Positions 8,416 to 15,327 of a stretch of 16,320 nucleotides of DNA are shown here, in pieces. A model generated the notes under the pieces. It worked only from the letters and a program-made list of their open reading frames with translations, made no database searches and was not told the DNA's origin. The DNA lies in NCBI GenBank assembly GCA_052034135.1, contig JBPOJC010000099.1, positions 1-16,320 of the forward strand, read 5' to 3'. The position numbers and the translations under genes are program-made. This DNA is from JAGPKI01 sp052034135. Its GTDB lineage: Bacteria > Caldisericota > Caldisericia > UBA6126 > JAGPKI01. Each line of letters begins with the position of its first letter. Position 1 is the stretch's first letter.

Positions 8416-9243
8416 TTATAAAATTGATGGTTCAAAACAGAAAGAAGGTGCAGAACATCCATTCGCAATTAACTCATGGCAAAGAGCTGTATATTCGTAA
8501 CCAGCTTTTATTATTTCTTTATTAATTTCTTCTAATTGTTGTTCTATTGCTTTGGAGCGAAGATAACTGAAATTTTCTTCAAAGTCCAAACCTTCTTCTT
8601 CGGCTATTTTGTGCATAAGATCTATTGTTTCTAACCATTTAAATTCCATTTCATAACCAAGTCCGCCAGGCCAGGATGGGTCATCATAAAATCTTGGCTT
8701 ATAGTAACACTGTTTTTCTTTTGTTATACGATATGCCTCGTTCCATGCTACATATCGTGTATGAGCTTTATAAGCTTCATCTCGCAACTTTTGACAGCCT
8801 TCTGGCTCACAATCCCCCACATCATCCCCTCCACCTTTAGCAGTCGTATCAGTAGTAGTTGTGGTAGTTGTTGAATCTGTAACATCTGTAACTCCCCAAG
8901 GATTTGTAATTGAAAAGCCTCCACTACATCCAGCATTAAAGATTAAATCATTACCAGTTCCAACCTGTTGAATAGTTATATTGTCTCCTTTCTTTCCATT
9001 CCAGCCAAGTGGAACATTTAAATCATTAGGATTATATATTTCTCTTGGATCAATATATGCATTATTCGGATCTCGAATTGCAGCATAATTATTAATTCCT
9101 AATATAGAAGTCCATGCAACTATATTACCAGAGTTATCAGGTACAGCAAATAGTTCCCCACTATAACCTCCTGTTTCACTATAATTCATTGAAAGTATAT
9201 TTCCTTTTGTATCAGTTGGGTAATCTATTGTTAGGTTCTGCAA
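8416..9243 (-). CDS. Cassette D: truncated RHS-like core plus charged helical tip
   Basis: The open frame is 275 aa from a TTG at 9243 that has no Shine-Dalgarno. Homology continues in frame upstream to 9297 (NFYYGITGIEKATRTQNG), directly preceded by TAA at 9298-9300, so there is no natural start. The core has NLTIDYPTDTKG, then a branch shared only with cassette C: WNGKKGDNITIQQVGTGNDL and FNAGC(S/C)GGFSITNPWG. A Thr linker and AKGGGDD lead to a tip of about 130 aa starting DCEPEGCQKLRDEAYKAHTR. The tip is helical and charged, with YVAWNEAYRI and a C-terminal cysteine cluster (ALCHELIANGCSAPSFCFEP). Spacing of Cys, W-x-x-A and the terminal cysteines resembles tips A and E distantly, and like them it is followed by a propeller gene. 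It is probably a silent toxin tip. Confidence 0.72.
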   Translation of the reverse strand: MQNLTIDYPTDTKGNILSMNYSETGGYSGELFAVPDNSGNIVAWTSILGINNYAAIRDPNNAYIDPREIYNPNDLNVPLGWNGKKGDNITIQQVGTGNDLIFNAGCSGGFSITNPWGVTDVTDSTTTTTTTDTTAKGGGDDVGDCEPEGCQKLRDEAYKAHTRYVAWNEAYRITKEKQCYYKPRFYDDPSWPGGLGYEMEFKWLETIDLMHKIAEEEGLDFEENFSYLRSKAIEQQLEEINKEIIKAGYEYTALCHELIANGCSAPSFCFEPSIL

Positions 9244-9297
9244 TCCATTCTGTGTTCTCGTTGCTTTCTCTATTCCAGTAATACCATAGTAAAAGTT
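8826..9297 (-). repeat. Conserved RHS-core/linker block, copy D
   Basis: The 5' part (about 9225-9297) is nearly identical to the corresponding part of copy F. The 3' part (about 8905-8998) is nearly identical to copy C at 10575-10666 (about one mismatch over the first 80-90 bases compared by eye). Confidence 0.78.
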
Positions 9298-9348
9298 TTA
9301 TACCTTCCATTAGGAAATCAAATATTTTTAACACATAATATCACATTT

Positions 9349-9954
9349 TTATATTTTTTCTTGCGATGATTGAATAGAATTAAAATTTTTTCTAATTGTG
9401 AATAGAACTGACACTACAACTAATGATTTTATTACACCATATAAAATACCGCCCAATTTATAGATGAACATAATAATTTCATTTTCTACAAAATAAAAAA
9501 TAACATTAGAGATTGCGCCAAGAATTAAAAAAATCAAGGAGGTGATTTTTATAAGTTTGTAAATAGTTACAAGATTGTAATTGTAATCCTCTTCCTTCAA
9601 AAAATTATTATTGAGTAATTTAGCCCAACCAATAGCTAATATATTACTTATAAAAAAGCAACCAAAAACTATATTCTTCTCTACTATTTCATGAACTATA
9701 TTTGGCGAGATAATAAGAATTAAAAAAAATGATATCGTGAGAAGTAAATAGTAAAAAAATATTTTCTCAGTATCCTGAAATTTTGGCGCAGATACCCTAA
9801 ATAGTAAATAGCAGAGCATAAAAACTAATGGAGAAAATACAAAAAAATTAAGCGTAAATAAAAATAATATTATTTCAATAATAATGATGCCAAGAGAAAG
9901 ATACAATATTACGTATTTTTTTTCTTGCAAAAATCGGTATATAATTTTTAACAT
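9349..9954 (-). CDS. Polytopic membrane protein, candidate partner of cassette C
   Basis: This is a 201-aa protein, ATG 9952-9954, with AGGAGG at 9957-9962 two bases upstream. It is strongly hydrophobic with about six membrane spans (e.g. YVILYLSLGIIIIEIILFLF, FFVFSPLVFMLCYLLF, FFYYLLLTISFFLILII, LIFLILGAISNVIFYF, a final LVVVSVLFTI). The second span carries an FF-x-x-x-P pattern also present in 12272-13018, 11613-12230 and the repaired 10778-11421 product. No known family is recognised. It lies 82 nt downstream of cassette C, whose tip has hydrophobic helices. A membrane immunity protein is a reasonable guess but only by position. Confidence 0.75.
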   Translation of the reverse strand: MLKIIYRFLQEKKYVILYLSLGIIIIEIILFLFTLNFFVFSPLVFMLCYLLFRVSAPKFQDTEKIFFYYLLLTISFFLILIISPNIVHEIVEKNIVFGCFFISNILAIGWAKLLNNNFLKEEDYNYNLVTIYKLIKITSLIFLILGAISNVIFYFVENEIIMFIYKLGGILYGVIKSLVVVSVLFTIRKNFNSIQSSQEKI

Positions 9955-10036
9955 TACCTCCTAATTTATGTGTTAAGCATCATTGTATTTGGTATTTTAA
10001 TTTCTTCAATATTTAATATTCAAGATGCTATATGCC

Positions 10037-10750
10037 TTATATACCAATGCTGTCCGGCGGCAAATAATGTTCGCATTCATCATAACAGTCAGATATAGCG
10101 TGTAACAATTTGTCACAGTACCATCCATCTTTTAACCATGGGTCTTTTTTAACCATTTCTTCCCTTCTATCTTTCAATTCTTTTGTGGATTTGCTTTTCA
10201 AACCAGCTACATAAGCATCAAAAATTGTTTTAGAAATGCCAATGAATATCTGAGCTCCTAATTCTAATATTTCCAGCCAACCTAAGAATATTATAAGTAC
10301 ATTTGAAAAAATTGCCCAAAGTAGATCTACTTGCCTATTTGTTAATTCACAAGTTATAGCACTAATTTCATTGATTTTATCTAAATCCTTTCTCCAGTCC
10401 CATCCATCTCTTCCGGTTTTTCCATTATAGCAATTAGCCATACAATTTTCGAAGGGAGCATCAGGATCATGACACGGTTCAGCATCATCCCCTCCACTTT
10501 TATCAGTTGTATCATCTGTGGTTGTTGTGGTAGTTGTTCCATTTGTGGAGACATTTCCCCAGGGATTTGTAATTGAGAAGCCTCCACAACATCCAGCATT
10601 AAAGATTAAATCATTACCAGTTCCAACCTGTTGAATAGTTATATTGTCTCCTTTCTTTCCATTCCAACTCAAAAAGGGAAAATTTTTCCTTTGTGTATAT
10701 TTTTTATTTAACTTTAAAAAATTATTCAAATAAAGAATAGGAAACTTCAT
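10037..10750 (-). CDS. Cassette C: mosaic RHS-like core plus tip with membrane helices
   Basis: The open frame is 237 aa from ATG 10750 without a Shine-Dalgarno. The first 27 residues are unlike the other cassettes, and homology starts at WNGKKGDNITIQQVGTGNDL (residue 29). The core up to ITNPWG follows cassette D, but from NVSTNG onward the linker follows cassette E, so this copy is a recombinant. After DKSGGDDAEPC the tip (residues about 92-237) has CMANC, an amphipathic stretch, two hydrophobic segments at about 142-158 and 160-182 (VLIIFLGWLEILELGAQIFI), a basic KSTKELKDRREEMVKK segment, and a C-terminal YCDKLL..CYDEC cluster. It could be a membrane-inserting toxin tip, which is inference. 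A membrane-protein gene follows. Confidence 0.7.
   Translation of the reverse strand: MKFPILYLNNFLKLNKKYTQRKNFPFLSWNGKKGDNITIQQVGTGNDLIFNAGCCGGFSITNPWGNVSTNGTTTTTTTDDTTDKSGGDDAEPCHDPDAPFENCMANCYNGKTGRDGWDWRKDLDKINEISAITCELTNRQVDLLWAIFSNVLIIFLGWLEILELGAQIFIGISKTIFDAYVAGLKSKSTKELKDRREEMVKKDPWLKDGWYCDKLLHAISDCYDECEHYLPPDSIGI
10485..10667 (-). repeat. Conserved RHS-core/linker block, copy C (shortest, mosaic)
   Basis: About 10569-10667 matches copy D and about 10485-10568 matches copy E. The switch lies within the shared CCCAGGGATT-type segment around 10557-10568. Confidence 0.75.
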
Positions 10751-10777
10751 TTTAAATTTATATTTTATTCAGCAAAT

Positions 10778-11323
10778 TTACTTCTCTTTTTTGGATGATT
10801 TAATAGCGATAGCAAAATTGTTAGCACGATTTATGATTTGAAGTATTATAACAGTCAAACCTGTATAATATAAAACAGAAATTAATTTTGCTATGACTTC
10901 TTCTTTACTTTCTGCTCTTAATACAAGAACGAATAAGATTAATCCAGAAACAATAAGGATACCTACAAAACTTTTAATTGTAATGAACCTTCTATCTTTG
11001 ATTTCCAATAATTCAAGCAATATTATCATTACTACCATTAAAAACATATGATATAGATATACATTAGGAAAATTGGCATTTATGGGTGTACACAATATCT
11101 TAAGATTTAATAGAGTATTATTAAACTTAACAAAGAAGAATAAAAACAACGGTATAACAATAAAAATGATCCAGGATTTCATCTTTTTGTAAGTTTCTGA
11201 ACGAACAATTTTATTTCGTTTCCAAATATTTCCGTTGGAGATAATAATACAACAATCAAAAGAAATAACTGCGAGAGATAATGGAAAAATGAGAAAAAAT
11301 GTGTGAGATTCGCTGATATCCAT
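10778..11323 (-). pseudogene. Main part of a frameshifted polytopic membrane protein
   Basis: The frame from ATG 11323 encodes 181 aa with about five membrane spans, but that ATG has no Shine-Dalgarno. The overlapping frame 11179-11421 starts at TTG 11421 with GGAGG 9 nt upstream. Joining it to this frame at a run of six T (11294-11299, minus strand) gives a 214-aa protein, the same size as the neighbouring 201- and ~205-aa membrane proteins. The join also restores the FF..P motif (HFFLIFPLSLAVI). The simplest reading is one membrane-protein gene with a single-base indel in a homopolymer, or a -1 frameshift. It sits in the partner position between cassettes B and C. Confidence 0.6.
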
Positions 11324-11421
11324 TCGACTGTAAGAAATGTAAGAAAGAAAAATCCTATTGGAGGTAAATTAGTAAAACTGAATGTTTGAGAATTATATAG
11401 TTTATCATTAGGACTATTCAA
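11179..11421 (-). pseudogene. 5' part of the frameshifted membrane-protein gene
   Basis: TTG start at 11419-11421, with GGAGG at 11431-11435. The meaningful part is about the first 43 codons (to position 11293), ending FFFLTFLTVEWISANLTHFF, an N-terminal membrane segment. Beyond that the frame is the wrong register relative to the conserved membrane-protein sequence and stops at 11179. An ATG closer to the Shine-Dalgarno (11427-11429) runs straight into a stop after two Phe codons across a seven-T run. Confidence 0.5.
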
Positions 11422-11486
11422 AAAAACATACCTCCATTATTAATGGTTAAGATATTCCAGAATTCTATTCTCATATCAACTGTAAA

Positions 11487-11512
11487 ACATCCCTTAAATA
11501 CGTCCCTTAAAT
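11487..11512. repeat. Two tandem 13-nt direct repeats in an intergenic gap
   Basis: ACATCCCTTAAAT is followed immediately by ACGTCCCTTAAAT (one mismatch) in the 191-nt gap 11422-11612, upstream of the frameshifted membrane gene. It could be an operator-like site or chance. The rest of the gap holds nothing clear. Confidence 0.4.
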
Positions 11513-11612
11513 CTTCGAGATTATTGCTATACTTTCTAAAATCGTAAAAAAAAAGCATTTGTATAGCATTGCTATTACTTATTTACTACAATCGTATAAT
11601 CGTCTTGCTTGA

Positions 11613-12230
11613 TTAATTTTTTTCAATACATAGAAAGTATTTCCTTCTATCTATTAATATAAGAAGAAAAAAGCCTACAAAAGCCAATTCAGAACTGAAA
11701 TCTTCAATTTTTGGTGCTATACTTTTAAAGCTAATAAAATTTAAAGCGGAAACAATAAGAAAAGGTATAGTAAGAAAACCATATACTGCTGAGTCTATAA
11801 CCCAAGAGCGATATGATTTTTTACCAACAGCACTTTTATTCTCAATTACTAATAAGACTGAATTATTGAGCAGAGTAAGCGATTCGAAAAGAGGTGAGAT
11901 TTTTTCAATTGGAAAGAAGAAAACTATTTCTGAAAGTTTTGCTGAAGCAATAAGAATAAAAGATAAGGAAATAATAGAAATCCAAGATAGCAGAAGTTTC
12001 TTCTTTGGAACAAATTGTGGTGATTCTTTTAAAATTCTATTTTCAACAATTGCAACTATATCAAATACAATAATGGCCGATGGAAAGAACAAAAAGGAGT
12101 ACGATGGAAGAAAAGTAAGAAGCAGTATTAATGCAATCACGAAAAATAAAAGAGTAAGGATTATTAGTAAAATAACCTTAAAAACTTTTAGCATGTTTCT
12201 TTTATGTTCTAAGGAATTTTTCTCTTTCAT
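11613..12230 (-). CDS. Polytopic membrane protein, possible orphan partner
   Basis: This is a protein of about 205 aa from ATG 12228-12230. The frame is also open to a TTG at 12245, and neither start has a clear Shine-Dalgarno. It is mostly hydrophobic with about six spans (VFKVILLIILTLLFFVIALI, SFLFFPSAIIVFDIVAIV, LLLSWISIISLSFILIA, then VYGFLTIPFLIVSALNFI and LAFVGFFLLILI). The SYSFLFFPSAIIVFD segment matches the FF..P motif of its three neighbours, pointing to a paralogous family of unknown name. It lies second in a run of three such genes downstream of cassette B with no tip in between, so the tips that once accompanied it may have been lost. Confidence 0.7.
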   Translation of the reverse strand: MKEKNSLEHKRNMLKVFKVILLIILTLLFFVIALILLLTFLPSYSFLFFPSAIIVFDIVAIVENRILKESPQFVPKKKLLLSWISIISLSFILIASAKLSEIVFFFPIEKISPLFESLTLLNNSVLLVIENKSAVGKKSYRSWVIDSAVYGFLTIPFLIVSALNFISFKSIAPKIEDFSSELAFVGFFLLILIDRRKYFLCIEKN

Positions 12231-12271
12231 TATTTTATTATGCAATTATTCTTAACAGTCAAACAGTTCTA

Positions 12272-13018
12272 TCAGTTAATATTTTCGATTCCTAACAATG
12301 CCTCTATTTCTGTTAAGAAACATACAGAGAAGAAAAACCCTATCCCAGTTCCATCACAAAATATTGATGAGAAAAACAAACTCGAATAGTGGTTTTGTGG
12401 AGCTAACAGCATTAAAATTACTGCACTTATTGGTAGTATAACCAAAAAAGTTAAACAAATAACCTTGACTGCTTTGACTAAATTATCATTTATTAATCCT
12501 TTTTTCCAAATCATGATATGCTGTTTAATATATAAATTAGCAACTATTATGAAGTATGAAAGAATATAAGCAGTTTTAAAAAATGATAAATAACTCCCTA
12601 TTTCTCCAAGAAGGAAGAAATTATCGGTGATGTCGAATATTTCATTAGAAGATGAATAGTAAAAAACAATGAATCTATTTAAAATACTTGAAGGAAAGAA
12701 CAATTTTACTACAAAGTGAGGTATAATAAACACAAGGCCGCAGAATAAGAATGGCAGTATTATTCTTTTTAAGTTCTTTTTGAAGTAATGAGCTCTCGAA
12801 ATTATAGCAGCCAATATAGCTGTAACAGGCAAGATAAAGAAGCTACCAGCATCTAAAAGATATTCATTGCATAAATTTATTGTAACTAAAAGATTAATCA
12901 GCCACCACATCAGAAGGTAAACAATGAAAAACCTTAAAGTACTTTTTGAAGTTAATTTGATAAATTCTTTCATGCCAAATGGTTTTTTTATTGAATTAGA
13001 GGGTTGTTGTTCAGTCAT
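12272..13018 (-). CDS. Polytopic membrane protein overlapping the end of cassette B
   Basis: This is a 248-aa protein with about six membrane spans (FFIVYLLMWWLINLLVTI, SFFILPVTAILAAIIS, IILPFLFCGLVFIIPHFVV, AYILSYFIIVANLY, VICLTFLVILPISAVILMLL, IGFFFSVCFL) and a short cytoplasmic N-terminus. ATG 13016-13018 overlaps the cassette B stop as ATGACTGA, and there is no Shine-Dalgarno, so translation is probably coupled to cassette B. That linkage makes it the strongest candidate cognate partner for the hydrophobic B tip. Its FFILP segment aligns with the FF..P motif of the smaller downstream membrane proteins. The family is not recognised. Confidence 0.78.
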   Translation of the reverse strand: MTEQQPSNSIKKPFGMKEFIKLTSKSTLRFFIVYLLMWWLINLLVTINLCNEYLLDAGSFFILPVTAILAAIISRAHYFKKNLKRIILPFLFCGLVFIIPHFVVKLFFPSSILNRFIVFYYSSSNEIFDITDNFFLLGEIGSYLSFFKTAYILSYFIIVANLYIKQHIMIWKKGLINDNLVKAVKVICLTFLVILPISAVILMLLAPQNHYSSLFFSSIFCDGTGIGFFFSVCFLTEIEALLGIENIN

Positions 13019-13907
13019 TTTTATGATTTATAATGGTCTCGAAATATCTAACGCAAATACCACTTATTAATATAACAATTGCTACAACTTTAAAAAAGTC
13101 ACCAATACGGTTTGCTAGCATAATACCAATAGCTGTTTCGACAGCTGGAAGAAGAACTGCGATTACTACTGCACCTAATATTGCTATTATTAATTTTATT
13201 ACTTCTTCTGTTATTGCCTTACCGATTTCCATACCAACTACATCCTTAAATTCATTATTACAATAGCTAAGGCATTCCTTTTGATTCTTGTACTTTTGCT
13301 CATCAACATGTGACCCTCCAACCTTATCGGGATACATTTCATCTTCTTCTTTGCATCCTTCGGGGTCAATAATTGCAGAACACGGTGTAGTAGCACATAA
13401 TTGTCCCGGACAATACATTGCAAAACCATCTCTCTGTGCTAATTCTATAAGTGCTTCGTTTACTTCTTCAAAGCTTGGTCCACTTATTACTCTTCCCATT
13501 TCATCACTTATAGCTCCAGAAAAACAACCTGTTCCGAGCGATATAACATTTTTCCCTAATGTAACAACAGATATATTTGGATCAACAACAAAAGTTGAAC
13601 CTCCACCTGGTGCAACATTTGCATCGTTATTCCCTATTTCTATAGCTCCTCCAAATGTGAAAGGATTTTCAATTGAATATGGATTATACTCACTCACTAT
13701 TTTACCATTATTTAAGACATACAGGTATCCTGCTAATACATTTCCTTGACTATCTGTTAAAGCAGAAGTATTGCCAAAGCTATCAAAGGCGTAGAAGAGC
13801 TCTCCGCTATAGTCACCAATTTCGTTATAACTCATTGATAATATCCTTCCATTTGTATCAGTTGAATAATCTATTGTTAGGTTCTGCATTAATTTCTGTA
13901 ACCCCAC
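13011..13907 (-). CDS. Cassette B: diverged RHS-like core plus hydrophobic tip
   Basis: The open frame is 298 aa from GTG 13907, with an internal ATG at 13889 and no Shine-Dalgarno at either. Homology starts near residue 3 (LQKLMQNLTIDYSTDTNG) and continues through RILSMSYNEIGDYSGELFYA, FDSFGNTSALTDSQGNVLAG and ENPFTF, a clearer RHS/YD pattern than in the other copies. The middle (about 90-190) is unlike the others and contains CPGQLCATTPC; the Thr linker is missing. A DKVGGSHVDE segment near 194-203 resembles the DKSGGD linker end of other cassettes. The tip has CLSYC and two or three hydrophobic segments (about 236-266 and 271-290), compatible with a pore-forming or membrane-anchored domain. 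Its stop overlaps the start of the 12272-13018 gene. Confidence 0.72.
   Translation of the reverse strand: MGLQKLMQNLTIDYSTDTNGRILSMSYNEIGDYSGELFYAFDSFGNTSALTDSQGNVLAGYLYVLNNGKIVSEYNPYSIENPFTFGGAIEIGNNDANVAPGGGSTFVVDPNISVVTLGKNVISLGTGCFSGAISDEMGRVISGPSFEEVNEALIELAQRDGFAMYCPGQLCATTPCSAIIDPEGCKEEDEMYPDKVGGSHVDEQKYKNQKECLSYCNNEFKDVVGMEIGKAITEEVIKLIIAILGAVVIAVLLPAVETAIGIMLANRIGDFFKVVAIVILISGICVRYFETIINHKND
13740..13903 (-). repeat. Conserved RHS-core block, copy B (partial)
   Basis: The stretch encoding QNLTIDYSTDTNGRILS (about 13837-13891) is almost identical in DNA to copies D and F. Similarity fades towards 13740 and then the copy diverges. Confidence 0.7.
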
Positions 13908-13944
13908 AAATTACTATTTTGCCTATTTTGTAAACTAAACACAT

Positions 13945-15261
13945 TTAGTGGTTTTCAACAAAATCATATAAGCAAACTTTATTTTGATACATTACAATAA
14001 TACTTTGGGAATCTGATTCTTCTAAAAATATGAATGGTAAAAATGGTGTAAGTGAAAATTCTCCTATTTTAGGTTCGATTATTTTAGAAGTTTCTTCCCT
14101 TAAAATCGTAATAGAATCTAAATTTGATGTATCAAGTATATGAATTGTTGAATATCCATCACCATACTTAGATTCTTCGGAGAATATGAAAAGTTTTCCA
14201 TCCCAAAAAGTTGGTAAAGTTCTTAAAAGAGGATATGAGCAGTCTGTTTTAATAGTTTTCTCTGATACAGTCTCATTTTCAAAGTCAAATAAATAAAATT
14301 TAAATCCTTCTTTTATACTCATGGGACTCGAGACTATATAATTTTTATATATTGATGTATCAATAAATTGGTTTAATCCAGTTTTTATAACAGAACTATC
14401 GTCAAATCTAATTGCAAAATCTGGTATATTAATCTTTTTTTCAATTTCTCCATCTTTACTGAAAATGAAAATAGATTTATTAAAATAAGAAACAATTAAA
14501 AATTTACCATCTTCTAAAACAGAGAAGTAAGGACAAAACTCTGTTATATTTTCAGGAATGTTGAGATGCGTTTTGTTTTCAAGTACCCATAAAAATGGCA
14601 AATCCAATTGAAAAATATCTTTCCATGGCGATACAAACCAATACATCGTGTTTTCTTTAGGAAAAGTAGATGAAGAATAGAGTGTGTTAAGGGTTACTCG
14701 ATCAAAAATAGAACAAAGTGACTCTAAATTACCATTCTCTTCATCTACAAGATATCTACAAGATACCAAGATTTCTCCATGTTCAATATGCTGTATTGTA
14801 GCAGATTTGATAGGCAGTTTAGTATTCCATAATATCTCTTGGTCATTCGGGTATAACTTTAACTTTAATAAAAAAGAGTCGTTTTTCAGTTTTCTGTCAA
14901 CTGTTGTAAGAAATACTATTCCATCTTTTACAATGAAATCGCAAATTAACTGTTGTTCAGGCGGATGGTATTCAAAATTTACTTTTCCTGTTAAAATGTC
15001 GATATTGTATAATTTTTCTAAGTAATTTGTCCAAATAGTTCCCGTTTTTTTATCTAAAATTAATTTACTCGGTCTTACAAAAGATGAATCTTGTGGAATT
15101 TGTGCTTCCCATTTCTTTTTAAGTTCAATATTAAATACTTTATCTTGTGAGTAGAGAGAATAATCAAATATTGGAGAAATCACTTGAAAGCAAGCTAAGA
15201 TAATTATAATAAACCTAAAACTTTTTCTTAGATTTATTCTGCTATTTAATTTTTTCTTCAT
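13945..15261 (-). CDS. Secreted PQQ-like beta-propeller protein, candidate partner of cassette A
   Basis: This is a 438-aa protein, ATG 15259-15261, with AGGAG 7 nt upstream. Residues about 16-38 (FIIIILACFQVISPIF) are a signal sequence. PQQ-like blade motifs are KLYNIDILTGKVNFEYH and KLYPNDQEILWNTKLPI. It is paralogous to the other two propellers: TNYLEKLYNID, NTMYWFVSPWKDIFQLDLP, ENKTHL, YKNYIVSSP, a terminal IIVMYQNKVCLYDF. It starts 66 nt after the stop of cassette A. It probably acts outside the cytoplasm. A catalytic quinoprotein role is unlikely, as no typical cofactor-ligand motifs are seen. An immunity or receptor role is inferred from the repeated pairing with A/D/E-type tips. Confidence 0.82.
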   Translation of the reverse strand: MKKKLNSRINLRKSFRFIIIILACFQVISPIFDYSLYSQDKVFNIELKKKWEAQIPQDSSFVRPSKLILDKKTGTIWTNYLEKLYNIDILTGKVNFEYHPPEQQLICDFIVKDGIVFLTTVDRKLKNDSFLLKLKLYPNDQEILWNTKLPIKSATIQHIEHGEILVSCRYLVDEENGNLESLCSIFDRVTLNTLYSSSTFPKENTMYWFVSPWKDIFQLDLPFLWVLENKTHLNIPENITEFCPYFSVLEDGKFLIVSYFNKSIFIFSKDGEIEKKINIPDFAIRFDDSSVIKTGLNQFIDTSIYKNYIVSSPMSIKEGFKFYLFDFENETVSEKTIKTDCSYPLLRTLPTFWDGKLFIFSEESKYGDGYSTIHILDTSNLDSITILREETSKIIEPKIGEFSLTPFLPFIFLEESDSQSIIVMYQNKVCLYDFVENH

Positions 15262-15327
15262 TTAATATCTCCTAATTGAGTTAATTTAATAAAAATTTTT
15301 TAATTTTTTAAATTTATAATAATATTT

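Noticed and set aside
11540..11585. Possible minus-strand terminator (ATAGC-AAT-GCTAT followed by a T9 run)
   Set aside because: The stem is only five pairs with a three-base loop and the T run starts about eight bases away, so it does not form a convincing intrinsic terminator.
11866..12255. 129-aa plus-strand open frame
   Set aside because: It is antisense to a hydrophobic membrane-protein gene, has no Shine-Dalgarno and its composition is that of a complementary-strand shadow.
13288..13749. 153-aa plus-strand open frame
   Set aside because: It lies wholly opposite cassette B, whose frame has clear homology to five other cassettes; no independent coding evidence.
4805..15261. PQQ-dependent dehydrogenases
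   Set aside because: The three propellers are too short (about 430 aa) and lack recognisable quinone and metal-ligand motifs; only the blade repeats match.
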